Assembly (NCBI RefSeq): GCF_900091855.1
Contig: NZ_FMCH01000012.1
Coordinates: 1 to 39,782 of the forward strand
DNA: 39,782 nt
From: Streptomyces sp. DvalAA-14
GTDB taxonomy: Bacteria > Actinomycetota > Actinomycetes > Streptomycetales > Streptomycetaceae
Direction: 5' to 3'
This document shows positions 7,827 through 15,663 of the stretch, piece by piece (the first letter of the stretch is position 1; each line of letters starts with the position of its first letter). The position numbers were made by a program, and so were the translations under genes. The notes under the pieces were generated by a model. It searched no databases. It saw nothing but the letters and a program-made list of their open reading frames with translations, and was not told the DNA's origin.

Positions 7827-8857
7827 TACCCCTCCTCCCACTGCAGGCGCCCCACGGCGTCGAGAATCCGGTCGACGCCGGGCAGGTGGTGCCGTTCCAG
7901 CATCGGCGGCGGGTAGGGGATGTCGAATCCGGCCACCCGCAGCACCGGCGCCTCCAGGTAGTGGAAGCACCGTTCGGTGATCCGGGCGGCTATCTCCGCG
8001 CCCGCGCCGCCGAAGCCGGCCGACTCGTGCACCACGACCGCCCGCCCCGTGCCGCGGACCGCCGCCGCCACCGTCTCCTCGTCGAAGGGCACCAGGCTGC
8101 GCAGGTCCACCACGCCGAGGTCCCAGCCCTCCTCCTTTGCCGCCTCGGCCGCCTCCAGGCAGACCGGCAGCGACGGGCCGTAGGTGACCAGGGTGGCGGT
8201 GCGGCCGGCCCGGCGGATCACCGCCCGGCCGATCGGCTCGACCTCGGACGGTGCCTGCGGGGACCAGTCCGCCTTCGACCAGTACAGCCGCTTCGGCTCC
8301 AGGAAGACCACCGGGTCGTTGGAGGCGATGGCGGCCCTCAGCAGGCCGTAGGCGTCCGCGACCGTGGCCGGGGTGACCACATGCAGGCCGGGGGTGTGGG
8401 CGTAGTACGCCTCCGAGGAGTCGCTGTGGTGCTCCACCCCGCCGATGCCGCCGCCGTAGGGGATCCGGATGGTGATGGGCAGCGGCAGGGCGCCCCGTGT
8501 GCGGTTCCGCATCCGGGCGACATGGCTGACCAGCTGCTCGAAGGACGGGTAGGCGAAAGCGTCGAACTGCATCTCGACCACCGGCCGCAGTCCGTACATC
8601 GCCATGCCGACCGCGGTACCGAGGATGCCGGCCTCCGCGAGGGGGGTGTCCGTGCAGCGCTCCTCGCCGAACTCCCTGGCGAGGCCGTCGGTGATCCGGA
8701 AGACGCCGCCGAGGGCGCCGACGTCCTCCCCCAGCACGTGGACCGCGGGATCGGCGCTCAGGGAGTCGCGCAGCGCCTGGTTGAGTGCCTGCGCCATCGT
8801 TGCGGGCTTGCGGGCGGGCGCCTGGGTGCGGTCGGCGGCCCGGGTGGCGGTGGTCAT
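7826..8857 (-). CDS. bkdB: 2-oxoacid dehydrogenase E1 beta subunit (BkdB-like)
   Basis: This 343-residue protein is the beta subunit of a heterotetrameric thiamine diphosphate-dependent E1 that decarboxylates a 2-oxoacid. Family patterns are clear: MAQALNQALRD at the N-terminus, the cofactor-contacting LGEDVGALGGVFR, DTPLAEAGILGTAVGMAMYGLRP, and the transketolase C-terminal domain with VVDLRSLVPFDEETV. The phrase GGGIGGVEHHSDSSEAYYAHTPGLHVV matches the pyruvate/branched-chain E1beta group. The ATG at 8857 is chosen because it overlaps the E1alpha stop (ATGA). This adds about 20 residues (TTATRAADRTQAP...) before the conserved MAQAL, where a second start could be used. It is the middle gene of the E1alpha-E1beta-E2 operon. 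Confidence 0.92.
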   Translation of the reverse strand: MTTATRAADRTQAPARKPATMAQALNQALRDSLSADPAVHVLGEDVGALGGVFRITDGLAREFGEERCTDTPLAEAGILGTAVGMAMYGLRPVVEMQFDAFAYPSFEQLVSHVARMRNRTRGALPLPITIRIPYGGGIGGVEHHSDSSEAYYAHTPGLHVVTPATVADAYGLLRAAIASNDPVVFLEPKRLYWSKADWSPQAPSEVEPIGRAVIRRAGRTATLVTYGPSLPVCLEAAEAAKEEGWDLGVVDLRSLVPFDEETVAAAVRGTGRAVVVHESAGFGGAGAEIAARITERCFHYLEAPVLRVAGFDIPYPPPMLERHHLPGVDRILDAVGRLQWEEG

Positions 8858-9954
8858 GACTGCTGCTCCGCTTCCAGCTCGGCCCGCAGTTGGGCCTCTT
8901 GTTGCCGCAGTTGCTGCGTCGGCTCGGCGTAGACGTGCGCGAACAGCTCCATCGGATCGAGCGCCGGGTCGGCGTTCATCCGCGCGCGCAGGGCGGCGGC
9001 CGTCGTCTCGGCCTCGTCCGCCGCGCTCCGCCGCAGCGCGTCGTCCAGCAGACCGCGATCGGTCAGCTCGCGTTCCAGCAGGGTGATCGGGTCGTGCTCG
9101 CGCCAAGCGGCGACTTCGCTGTCGTCGCGGTAGCGGGTGGCGTCGTCGGCGTTGGTGTGGGCGTCGATGCGGTAGGTCACCGCCTCCACCAGGGTGGGCC
9201 CGGCGCCGCCGCGGGCCCGGTCGACGGCCTCGGTCAGCACCTCGTGCACGGCTGCCACGTCATTGCCGTCCACGAGCCGCCCGGGCATGCCGTAGCCGAC
9301 CGCCTTGTGGGCGAAGGTCGGGGCCGCGGTCTGCTTGGCGAGCGGGACGGAGATGGCGAAGCCGTTGTTCTGGACCAGGAAGACCACCGGCGCCCGCCAC
9401 ACGGCCGCGAAATTGAGCGCCTCGTGGAAGTCGCCCTCGCTGGTGCCGCCGTCGCCGACCAGGGCGAGCGCCACCACGTCGTCACCGCTGAGCCGGGCGG
9501 CGTGGGCGAGTCCCACGGCGTGCGGCAGCTGGGTGGCCAGCGGTGTGCTCAGCGGGGCCACTCGCTCGGCGCGGGGGTCGTAACCGGTATGCCAGTCGCC
9601 GCGGAGCAAGGTGAGCGCGGCGACCGGGTCCACACCCCGGGCGATCACGGCGAGGGTGTCCCGATAGCTGGGGAAGAGCCAGTCCTGGGGCTGCAAGGAC
9701 AGGGCGGCGGCCACCTCGCACGCCTCCTGGCCGGTGCTGGACGGGTAGACGGCGAGGCGTCCCTGCTTGGTCAGCGCGGTCGCCTGCTGGTTGAAGCGCC
9801 GGCCGCGGACGAGCTGTCCGTACAGCGCGCGCAGCAGCGCGGGATCGAGCCGGGCGGCATCGGGGGTGCCCAGCAGCCGATACGGCTCCGGGTCGGGCAG
9901 CAGCGGCGCGGCATCGGTGCGGTGGCGCCAAGCGGGGGTGTCCAGCACGGTCAT
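8854..9954 (-). CDS. bkdA: 2-oxoacid dehydrogenase E1 alpha subunit (BkdA-like)
   Basis: The 366-residue alpha subunit binds thiamine diphosphate and catalyses decarboxylation of the 2-oxoacid together with E1beta. The TPP-binding motif runs from GDGG (167-170) through TSEGDFHEALNFAAVW to QNN (195-197). The phosphorylation-loop-equivalent region reads YRIDAHTNADDATRYRDDSEV, typical of bacterial branched-chain/pyruvate-type E1alpha. The C-terminal 20 residues (QQLRQQEAQLRAELEAEQQ) look like a short coiled coil. The ATG at 9954 has an excellent ribosome-binding site (GAGGAGGT) 6-8 bp upstream, which decides the start over the upstream in-frame ATG at 10020. It is first in the operon and is preceded by a PaaR-like operator at 10020-10033. 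An Lrp/AsnC gene diverges from it, as for known Streptomyces bkd operons. Confidence 0.93.
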   Translation of the reverse strand: MTVLDTPAWRHRTDAAPLLPDPEPYRLLGTPDAARLDPALLRALYGQLVRGRRFNQQATALTKQGRLAVYPSSTGQEACEVAAALSLQPQDWLFPSYRDTLAVIARGVDPVAALTLLRGDWHTGYDPRAERVAPLSTPLATQLPHAVGLAHAARLSGDDVVALALVGDGGTSEGDFHEALNFAAVWRAPVVFLVQNNGFAISVPLAKQTAAPTFAHKAVGYGMPGRLVDGNDVAAVHEVLTEAVDRARGGAGPTLVEAVTYRIDAHTNADDATRYRDDSEVAAWREHDPITLLERELTDRGLLDDALRRSAADEAETTAAALRARMNADPALDPMELFAHVYAEPTQQLRQQEAQLRAELEAEQQS

Positions 9955-10019
9955 CGCGAGCACCTCCTCGTGATCGTTGACCGGGTTCGGTCGGGGGGCG
10001 AGCGGGTTTCGCTCTCCCA

Positions 10020-10033
10020 ACCGATTGTTCGGT
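10020..10033. promoter_or_regulatory. PaaR-type operator upstream of the 2-oxoacid dehydrogenase operon
   Basis: ACCG-ATTGTT-CGGT is a 14-bp inverted repeat located 66 bp upstream of the E1alpha start. It has the same ACCG-N6-CGGT form as the sites at 12993-13006 and 17929-17942, which sit in paa promoters. The Corynebacterium PaaR (TetR) consensus core is ACCGNNCGNNCGGT; this copy has TG instead of the central CG. Confidence 0.6.
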
Positions 10034-10065
10034 CGCCGGAGGCATTTTGGCTACGGGGTGGTTTC

Positions 10066-10077
10066 GCCTGTGGACAA
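10066..10077 (-). promoter_or_regulatory. TTGTCCACAGGC element upstream of the dehydrogenase operon
   Basis: Read on the minus strand this is TTGTCCACAGGC. It starts 44 bp before the operator and points toward the dehydrogenase genes. The first nine bases match the Streptomyces DnaA-box consensus (TTGTCCACA). The first six could instead act as a -35 element with a -10 near 10046-10054. The same 12-mer, with one allowed change, recurs at 12959 and 17869. Confidence 0.4.
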
Positions 10078-10135
10078 ACGGTTCTGCACAGCCTGAGATG
10101 GAGCCAGTACGTCCATGGTATGGAGCTTCCGGGGG

Positions 10136-10618
10136 ATGGCGAGCGAACAGATGGCCGATGAGGAACCAACGGTCCGACCTCTGGACCCGATCGACCGCAC
10201 GATCCTGCGGCTGCTGCAAGAGGACGGACGCGCCTCGATACGCTCCGTGGCCGAGCGTGTACACGTGTCCCGGGCCAACGCCTACGCGCGGATCAATCGG
10301 CTGATCGAAGACGGAGTGATCCGAGGTTTCACCGCCCGCGTCGACCACGAGCGAGCCGGGCAAGGCGCGTCCGCGTACATCACGCTCAAGATCGTCCAGA
10401 ACTCGTGGCGGACCGTCCGGGAAAAACTTGTCACCCTTCCGGGTGTAGTCCATATTGCCCTGGTAAGCGGTGATTTTGACGTTTTGTTGCTGGTGCACAC
10501 CGTCGACAACCGCAGTCTGCGCGAGCTGGTCCTGACCCGTCTGCAGGCCATCGAGGAGGTGCTCAGCAGCCGCACGCTGCTGGTCTTCGAGGAGACCGAT
10601 CCGGTCATCGGCGACTGA
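10136..10618 (+). CDS. bkdR: Lrp/AsnC-family regulator, BkdR-like
   Basis: A 160-residue Lrp/AsnC regulator, divergent from the dehydrogenase operon, where Streptomyces bkd clusters are known to carry bkdR. The N-terminal winged helix reads LDPIDRTILRLLQEDGRASIRSVAERVHVSRANAYARINRLIEDGVI. The C-terminal RAM-type alpha/beta domain reads YITLKIVQNSW ... LPGVVHIALVSGDFDVLLLVHTVDNRSLRELVLTRL, a fold that usually binds amino acids and forms octamers. The ATG at 10136 is chosen for the GGAG 10 bp upstream; ATGs at 10115 and 10151 are alternatives. The 181-bp region shared with E1alpha holds one PaaR-like operator and one TTGTCCACAGGC element. It probably controls the dehydrogenase operon in response to an amino acid or its keto acid (inference). 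Confidence 0.88.
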   Translation: MASEQMADEEPTVRPLDPIDRTILRLLQEDGRASIRSVAERVHVSRANAYARINRLIEDGVIRGFTARVDHERAGQGASAYITLKIVQNSWRTVREKLVTLPGVVHIALVSGDFDVLLLVHTVDNRSLRELVLTRLQAIEEVLSSRTLLVFEETDPVIGD

Positions 10619-10762
10619 GCGGGACGGGGCTGCCGGACCCACGGCGGTTCGCCGGAGTCCATCCGGAGCCGTTCGGGTGAAAGATTCGAGGGCGATTCGA
10701 GTACAAGCGGAAAAGAGGAGGGGACGGGCGTCCGTGACGGCCGGCCCGCCCCGGCGAGCCGC

Positions 10763-11350
10763 CTACGTGCGCAGCCCGTCGAACGCCAGCCGCACCACCG
10801 CGTCGCCCACCTGCGCGCGGTCCGCCGCGCTCTTCCCTTCGGGCCGGTACCACTCGACGACCGAGTTGATCATCCCGAACAGCAGCCTCGTCGCGAGCCT
10901 CGCCTCGACGTCCGCGCGCAGATCGCCCTCGGCCACCGCCGCCTTCAGCAGGGCGGAAACCCGCTGATCGAACTCCCTGCGCCGCTCCATCGCCCACCGC
11001 TCGGTCTCCGTGTTGCCCCGCACGCGCAGCAGCAGGGTGACGTACGGGAGTTCCTCCATCAGGACCTCGGTGGTCCGCCGGGTGACGTGCTCCAGCCGCT
11101 CGACCGCGCGCCCGTCCAGCGACGCCGGTTCCTCCAGGATGGCAAAGAGGCCCTCCAGGGCCCGCCCCACCGCCCGGTTGAGCAGTTCCTCCTTGCCCCG
11201 CACGTGGTGGTAGATGGAGGACTTGGAGATGCCCGCCGCGTGGGAGAGGTGCTCCATGGAGGTGCCGTCGTAGCCGCGTTCGTTGAAGACCTCGACCGCG
11301 ACGGCGAGCAGCGAATCCGGCGTATAGGTGTCGCGCTTGGACATGGTCAT
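10763..11350 (-). CDS. paaR: TetR/AcrR-family regulator, probable PaaR
   Basis: A 195-residue TetR-type repressor. The N-terminal helix-turn-helix is typical: LLAVAVEVFNERGYDGTSMEHLSHAAGISKSSIYHHVRGKEELLNRAV. The helical C-terminal half (ITxx-like region ending in VVRLAFDGLRT) would bind the effector. The ATG at 11350 overlaps the stop of the 3-hydroxyacyl-CoA dehydrogenase gene (ATGA), so the two are translationally coupled and this start is favoured over upstream ones. Its place in the phenylacetate locus, and ACCG-N6-CGGT sites before paaA, between paaH and paaN and before the dehydrogenase operon, make it the candidate repressor, by analogy with Corynebacterium PaaR, which is released by phenylacetyl-CoA. 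Ligand and targets here are inferred. It would be autoregulated through the operator at 12993-13006. Confidence 0.8.
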   Translation of the reverse strand: MTMSKRDTYTPDSLLAVAVEVFNERGYDGTSMEHLSHAAGISKSSIYHHVRGKEELLNRAVGRALEGLFAILEEPASLDGRAVERLEHVTRRTTEVLMEELPYVTLLLRVRGNTETERWAMERRREFDQRVSALLKAAVAEGDLRADVEARLATRLLFGMINSVVEWYRPEGKSAADRAQVGDAVVRLAFDGLRT

Positions 11351-12897
11351 GAGGAGACCACACCTTCCGCCGCGGCCGCGCGCCGTCTCAATTCCGGGCA
11401 GGGCGCGTAGCGGCCGGTCGGATACCAGGAGTGCAGGCCGTCGAGGAGATCGCGCACCCACGGCGCGGTGAGACGCTCGCCCCACTCCAGCGGGCCCAGC
11501 GGGTAGTTCACTCCCAGGCGCATCGCGGTGTCCACGTCGTGGGCGGAGGCCACTTCTCTGGCCACCGCGTCGACGGCGAAGTCCACCAGCATCGCCACGG
11601 TCCGCGCCACGACCATGCCCGGCACGTCGCCGATGACGCTGACCGCCTTGCCCATGGCCTGGAAGAACCCAACGGCCTGCTCCAAGCCATCCTGGTGCAC
11701 CCCCGCGGACGGCGCGATCCCGATCCGGGTGGCGGCCCGGTAGTCCAGCGCCAGATCGAAGCAGACGGCCGCTTCACCCGGCAGCCGTCCGTCCGCCAGC
11801 CGGAGGGGCGTTCCCGAGGGCAGGACGACGACGCCGCGGCGCGGCCGTCCGTCGCCCCGCGGACGCCCCGCCTGCCCGCTCGCCGGATACGGCTCTTCGC
11901 GCACCTCGATCCCGGATTCCTGTGCGAGCGCGACCAGTTCGCGGGCCGGTCCCAGGTCGCCGCGAACGGTGACGAAGGGGGGTGCGGCGGCGGGCTCGGC
12001 GGTCCGGGGTCCGGACAGGGCTGCCGTGTCCGCGTCGTAGGCGAACCAGCCGCGCCCGGACTTGCGGCCGAGCCGTCCCGACTCGACCAGGCGGCGCTGC
12101 GCGAGCGAGGGGGTGAACTTGGGGTCGTGGTTGAAGGCGTCCCACACCGATCGGGTAACCGCCTCGTTGACGTCCTGGCCGATCAGATCCATCAGCGCGA
12201 AGGGGCCCATGGCGAAGCCCCCGCACTCCCGCAGCAGCGCGTCGACTGTGGCCGGGTCGGCGGCCCGCTCCTCATGGATCCGCAATGCCTCGGCGTAGAA
12301 GGGGCGTGCGACGCGGTTGACCAGGAAGCCCGGGGTGTCGGTGCACCGCACCGGGGCCTTTCCCCAGGCCGCGGCGGTGTCGTAGGCCGTGGTGACAGCC
12401 GCCGGGTCACTGGCCGCTCCGGCCACGACCTCGACCAGGGGCAGCACGGGGGCCGGGTTGAAGAAGTGGAGGCCGACCAGACGCCCGGGCAGGCGCAAGG
12501 CGCCCGCGACCGCGGTGACGGACAGCGAGGAGGTGTTGGTGGCCAGCAGGCACTCGTCGCCGACGACCGCCTCCAGTTCCGCGAGCAACCGCCGCTTGGC
12601 GGCGAGGTCCTCGATCACCGCCTCCACCACCAGCCTGGCATCGGACAGTTCCTCGATGTCCCCGGCCGCGGCCAGCCGTGCCAGAGCCGCCCCGCGGTCC
12701 GCGGCACTGAGCCGCTCTTTGGCCACGAGCCGGTCGAGGCGTCCCGCGAGGGTCTCCACGGCCGCCCGCGCCCGGCCGGGCACGGCGTCGTGGAGCTTCA
12801 CGCGGTGGCCGGCCAGCAGCGCGACCTGTGCGATTCCCTGGCCCATGGTGCCCGCGCCGACGACGGCCACGGTGCTGCTGCGGTCAAGTGCGCTCAC
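11347..12897 (-). CDS. paaH: 3-hydroxyacyl-CoA dehydrogenase, PaaH-type
   Basis: A 516-residue NAD-dependent 3-hydroxyacyl-CoA dehydrogenase of the phenylacetate-pathway type, predicted to oxidise 3-hydroxyadipyl-CoA to 3-oxoadipyl-CoA. The Rossmann motif GAGTMGQG is at 14-21. Other family marks are ATNTSSLSVTAVA, GLHFFNPAPVLPLVEVV (catalytic-His region), DTPGFLVNRVARPFYAEAL, and a C-terminal duplicated 3HCDH domain with PGMVVARTVAMLVDFAVDAV and GVNYPLGPLEWGE. The length and duplicated C-terminal domain match PaaH (about 475-510 residues). A linker at about 325-375 (AAPPFVTVRGD ... GRPRGDGRPRRG) separates the parts. The GTG at 12897 (N-terminus VSALDRSST) is chosen over an ATG at 12966 because GGAG lies 12 bp upstream and the ATG version adds 23 unlikely residues. 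It is divergent from paaN and coupled to the TetR gene. Confidence 0.9.
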   Translation of the reverse strand: MSALDRSSTVAVVGAGTMGQGIAQVALLAGHRVKLHDAVPGRARAAVETLAGRLDRLVAKERLSAADRGAALARLAAAGDIEELSDARLVVEAVIEDLAAKRRLLAELEAVVGDECLLATNTSSLSVTAVAGALRLPGRLVGLHFFNPAPVLPLVEVVAGAASDPAAVTTAYDTAAAWGKAPVRCTDTPGFLVNRVARPFYAEALRIHEERAADPATVDALLRECGGFAMGPFALMDLIGQDVNEAVTRSVWDAFNHDPKFTPSLAQRRLVESGRLGRKSGRGWFAYDADTAALSGPRTAEPAAAPPFVTVRGDLGPARELVALAQESGIEVREEPYPASGQAGRPRGDGRPRRGVVVLPSGTPLRLADGRLPGEAAVCFDLALDYRAATRIGIAPSAGVHQDGLEQAVGFFQAMGKAVSVIGDVPGMVVARTVAMLVDFAVDAVAREVASAHDVDTAMRLGVNYPLGPLEWGERLTAPWVRDLLDGLHSWYPTGRYAPCPELRRRAAAAEGVVSS

Positions 12898-12958
12898 GGT
12901 TGTCCACGACTCCCTGCCGGGTTGTCCCCGAATCGTCCGTTGTGCCGATGTCCCGAAG

Positions 12959-12970
12959 TTGTCCACAGGC
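12959..12970 (+). promoter_or_regulatory. TTGTCCACAGGC element upstream of paaN
   Basis: TTGTCCACAGGC reads toward paaN and begins 34 bp before the operator at 12993. It contains a perfect Streptomyces-type DnaA box (TTGTCCACA). A related TTGTCCAC lies at about 12900. Role unknown. Confidence 0.4.
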
Positions 12971-12984
12971 CGGCGACGTTCTCC

Positions 12985-13012
12985 TTGTCCCGACCGAACA
13001 TTCGGTTAATCT
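12985..13012 (+). promoter_or_regulatory. paaN: Likely paaN promoter
   Basis: TTGTCC (12985-12990) and TAATCT (13007-13012) are spaced by 16 bp and fit -35 and -10 boxes 47 bp upstream of paaN. The 14-bp operator fills the spacer, so a bound repressor would block RNA polymerase directly. Inferred from sequence only. Confidence 0.5.
12993..13006. promoter_or_regulatory. PaaR-type operator between paaH and paaN
   Basis: ACCG-AACATT-CGGT has perfect ACCGAA/TTCGGT arms around CA. It lies in the divergent promoter region of paaH-tetR and paaN, inside the likely paaN -35/-10 spacer. It matches the form of the sites at 10020-10033 and 17929-17942. Confidence 0.7.
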
Positions 13013-13058
13013 AGCGGTGTCCCAACCACTCAGCCCAGCTCGACGAGGAGTTGGTCCC

Positions 13059-14735
13059 ATGTCCGCCGATCTCTCCACCGCGGTCCTGATCGAACGCCAT
13101 CGCGCCACCCTCGACAAGGCGCTGGAAGCCATCCGGACCCGCGAATACTGGTCGCCCTACCCCGAGCACCTCAAGGCCTACCCGGACGCCGAAGCGGGCA
13201 AGGCGGCTTTTGACGCGCTGCTCGGCCGCCCCTTCGAGCTGGACCAGCCCGGCACCGACGACTGGACCGGCGGCGAGCGGTCGCCCTACGGGGTGGAGCT
13301 GGGCGTGCGGTATCCGCACCCCGATCCCGACCGGCTGCTGCCCGCGATGCGCGCCGCCGTGCCCGCCTGGCGGGACGCCGGCCCGGAGGCCCGCGCCCTG
13401 GTCTGCCTGGAGATCCTGTCCCGGATCAACGCCCGGAGCCACGAATTCGCCCACGCGGTGATGCACACTTCCGGCCAGGCGTTCACCATGGCCTTCCAGG
13501 CGGGCGGGCCGCACGCGCAGGACCGCGGCCTGGAGGCGGTGACCTACGCGTACGCCGAGCAGATCCGTGTCCCGGAGACCGCCGAGTGGATCAAGCCGCA
13601 GGGCAAGCGCGATCCGGTCGCTCTGCGCAAGTCCTTCACCGCGGTGCCGCGCGGGGTCGGCCTGGTGATCGGCTGCAACACCTTCCCGACCTGGAACGGT
13701 TATCCGGGGCTCTTCGCCTCCCTCGCCACCGGGAACGCGGTGCTGGTCAAACCGCACCCGCAGGCCGTGCTGCCGCTCGCGCTCACCGTGGCCGTCGCCC
13801 GTGAGGTGCTGGCGGAGGCCGGCTTCCCGCCCGAGCTGGTGTGCCTGGCCGCCGAGCGCCCCGCCGAGGGCCTCGCCAAGACTCTCGCGGTCCGGCCGGA
13901 GATCCGCGTCATCGACTACACCGGCTCCACCGGCTTCGGGGACTGGCTGGAGGCCAACGCCCTGCAGGCCCAGGTCTTCACCGAGAAGGCGGGCGTCAAC
14001 ACCGTCGTCATCGACTCCACCGACGACTACCGCGGCATGCTCGCCAATCTGGCCTTCTCCCTGTCGCTGTACAGCGGCCAGATGTGCACCACCCCGCAGA
14101 ATCTGCTGATCCCGCGGGACGGCATCGAGACCGACGCCGGACCGAAGGCGTACGAAGAGGTCGTCGCCGACCTCGCCGCGGCGGTTCAGGGGCTGCTGGG
14201 GGACGACACGCGGGCCAACGCCCTGCTCGGCGCCCTGGTGAGCCCGGAGGTCAAAGCGCGGCTCGAGGCCGCCTCCGGAGTCGGCGAGGTCGCCCTCGCC
14301 TCCCGCACCCTGAAGCACCCCGACTACCCGCACGCGGTGGTCCGCACCCCGGCCATGATCACGCTCGACACGGCCAAGCCGGACGCCGAGAGCACCTTCA
14401 TGTCGGAGTGCTTCGGGCCGGTCTCCTTCGCGGTGGCGGTCGATTCGACCGCCGGCGCGGTGGAGCTGCTGCGGCGCACCATCCGCGACAAGGGCGCCAT
14501 GACGGTCAGCGGTTACACCACCTCTCCGGAAGTCGAGCGGCAGTTGGAGGAGGCGTGCTGGGAGGAATGCGCGCAGCTCTCGCTGAATCTCACCGGCGGG
14601 GTCTACGTCAACCAGACCGCGGCTTTCTCCGACTTCCACGGTTCGGGCGGTAATCCGGCGGCCAACGCGGCGTTGAGCGACGGCGCCTTCGTCGCGAGCC
14701 GCTTCCGGATGGTGGAGGTGCGGCGGCCGGCCTGA
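13059..14735 (+). CDS. paaN: Phenylacetic acid degradation protein PaaN (aldehyde dehydrogenase-like)
   Basis: A 558-residue member of the PaaN family, aldehyde dehydrogenase-like proteins of phenylacetate clusters. They are thought to act on a ring-opened semialdehyde, the step done by the ALDH domain of PaaZ in E. coli. Marks include GLVIGCNTFPTWNGYPGLFASLATGNAVLVKPHP (cofactor-binding region), YTGSTGFGDWLEANA, FTEKAGVNTVVID and YSGQMCTTPQN, where the Cys of QMCTTPQ aligns with the ALDH catalytic Cys region. The N-terminal 100 residues (YWSPYPEHLKAYPDAEAGKAAF) are specific to PaaN. There is no MaoC-type hydratase domain. The ATG at 13059 follows GAGGAG by 8 bp, so the open frame further upstream is not used. 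The operator and promoter at 12985-13012 lie just upstream. Confidence 0.9.
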   Translation: MSADLSTAVLIERHRATLDKALEAIRTREYWSPYPEHLKAYPDAEAGKAAFDALLGRPFELDQPGTDDWTGGERSPYGVELGVRYPHPDPDRLLPAMRAAVPAWRDAGPEARALVCLEILSRINARSHEFAHAVMHTSGQAFTMAFQAGGPHAQDRGLEAVTYAYAEQIRVPETAEWIKPQGKRDPVALRKSFTAVPRGVGLVIGCNTFPTWNGYPGLFASLATGNAVLVKPHPQAVLPLALTVAVAREVLAEAGFPPELVCLAAERPAEGLAKTLAVRPEIRVIDYTGSTGFGDWLEANALQAQVFTEKAGVNTVVIDSTDDYRGMLANLAFSLSLYSGQMCTTPQNLLIPRDGIETDAGPKAYEEVVADLAAAVQGLLGDDTRANALLGALVSPEVKARLEAASGVGEVALASRTLKHPDYPHAVVRTPAMITLDTAKPDAESTFMSECFGPVSFAVAVDSTAGAVELLRRTIRDKGAMTVSGYTTSPEVERQLEEACWEECAQLSLNLTGGVYVNQTAAFSDFHGSGGNPAANAALSDGAFVASRFRMVEVRRPA

Positions 14736-14778
14736 CGAACGACGGGCCGCCCGTCTCGGCCCGCCCTGCCCGAACGGC

Positions 14779-15549
14779 TCAGGAGCGTCCGGGGACCAGG
14801 GGGGACCGGGACGTGGCCGCCCAGTGGTAGAGCGCCATACCGACGCTGGTGGCGAGGTTGTAACTGGAGACCTGGGCCCGCATGGGCAGGGCCACCAGCG
14901 CGTCGGCCCGGGCCCGCAGTTCGTCGCAGACCCCGTGCCGCTCCGAGCCGAACACGATCAGTGCTTCGTCCGGCAGCTCGACGGCCCGGATGTCCTCGCC
15001 CTCCGGGTCCAGGACCCACAGCGGCCCGGGCGGCAGTTCGGCGGCGTCCCGGTGCTCGACGGCCGTGGCGTAGTGCAGGCCGGCGCCGGACCGTACGGCG
15101 TTGGGGTGCCAGGGGTCGAGGTCCCCGGTGGTGACGACCCCGGTGACGCCGAATCCCGCGGCGAGCCGGACAACCGCACCGACGTTGCCGAGGTTGCGGG
15201 GCCGGTCCAGCACGACGACCGGCGCCGGGCGGGGCCGCCGGGCGAGGTCGGCCAGGTTCGCCTCCGGGTCGCGCCGCCCGGCGAGCGCGGCCACCCCGGT
15301 GGGGTGCACCCGGCTGACCAGGCCGCGCAGCGCCTTTGGCGGGATCTCGCTGAGCCGGGTGGCGAGGTCGCCGGCGAGATCAGGGGCCAGCTCGGCGGCA
15401 AGCCGCAGGGCCGCCGCCTTGTCGGCGGTGACGGCGACACGCACATCGGCCCCGAAGCGGAGCGCGTGCTTCAGGGCGTGGAAACCGTCGAGCAGTACCG
15501 CACCGGAAGAGGTCTCGCGCCAGCGCCGTACGACCTCGTCCTCGCTCAT
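14779..15549 (-). CDS. TrmH/SpoU-family RNA 2'-O-methyltransferase
   Basis: A 256-residue SPOUT methyltransferase, predicted to transfer a methyl group from S-adenosylmethionine to a ribose 2'-OH in tRNA or rRNA. The three SpoU motifs are in order in the C-terminal half: RPRNLGNVGAVVRLAAGFG (motif 1), LIVFGSERHGV (motif 2) and VSSYNLATSVGMALYHW (motif 3), which form the trefoil knot and cofactor site. The N-terminal 100 residues form a small substrate-binding-type domain (GFHALKHALRFGADVRVAVTADKAAA). Length is normal for TrmH/RlmB relatives; the exact target base cannot be told. The ATG at 15549 is the only sensible start. It converges on paaN and lies 114 bp after the HTTM gene on the same strand. 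Confidence 0.88.
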   Translation of the reverse strand: MSEDEVVRRWRETSSGAVLLDGFHALKHALRFGADVRVAVTADKAAALRLAAELAPDLAGDLATRLSEIPPKALRGLVSRVHPTGVAALAGRRDPEANLADLARRPRPAPVVVLDRPRNLGNVGAVVRLAAGFGVTGVVTTGDLDPWHPNAVRSGAGLHYATAVEHRDAAELPPGPLWVLDPEGEDIRAVELPDEALIVFGSERHGVCDELRARADALVALPMRAQVSSYNLATSVGMALYHWAATSRSPLVPGRS

Positions 15550-15663
15550 GGCGTCAGCCTACGGGTCGGGTCGGAGGGCTCCTTCCCGCTTCCGGCGGGC
15601 TTCGGCCGACTGTCCCAGCTGTGCGGCCGGCCGGGGAGCCGATGGCCCCGGCCGACCGGCCGG

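Noticed and set aside
5409-7916. An 835-residue plus-strand open frame across mobA and E2.
   Set aside because: It is antisense to two well-supported genes, with no domain or ribosome-binding site.
14741-14763. Short inverted repeats between paaN and the methyltransferase gene.
   Set aside because: Two competing 6-7 bp stems with no U-tract; too weak to call a terminator.
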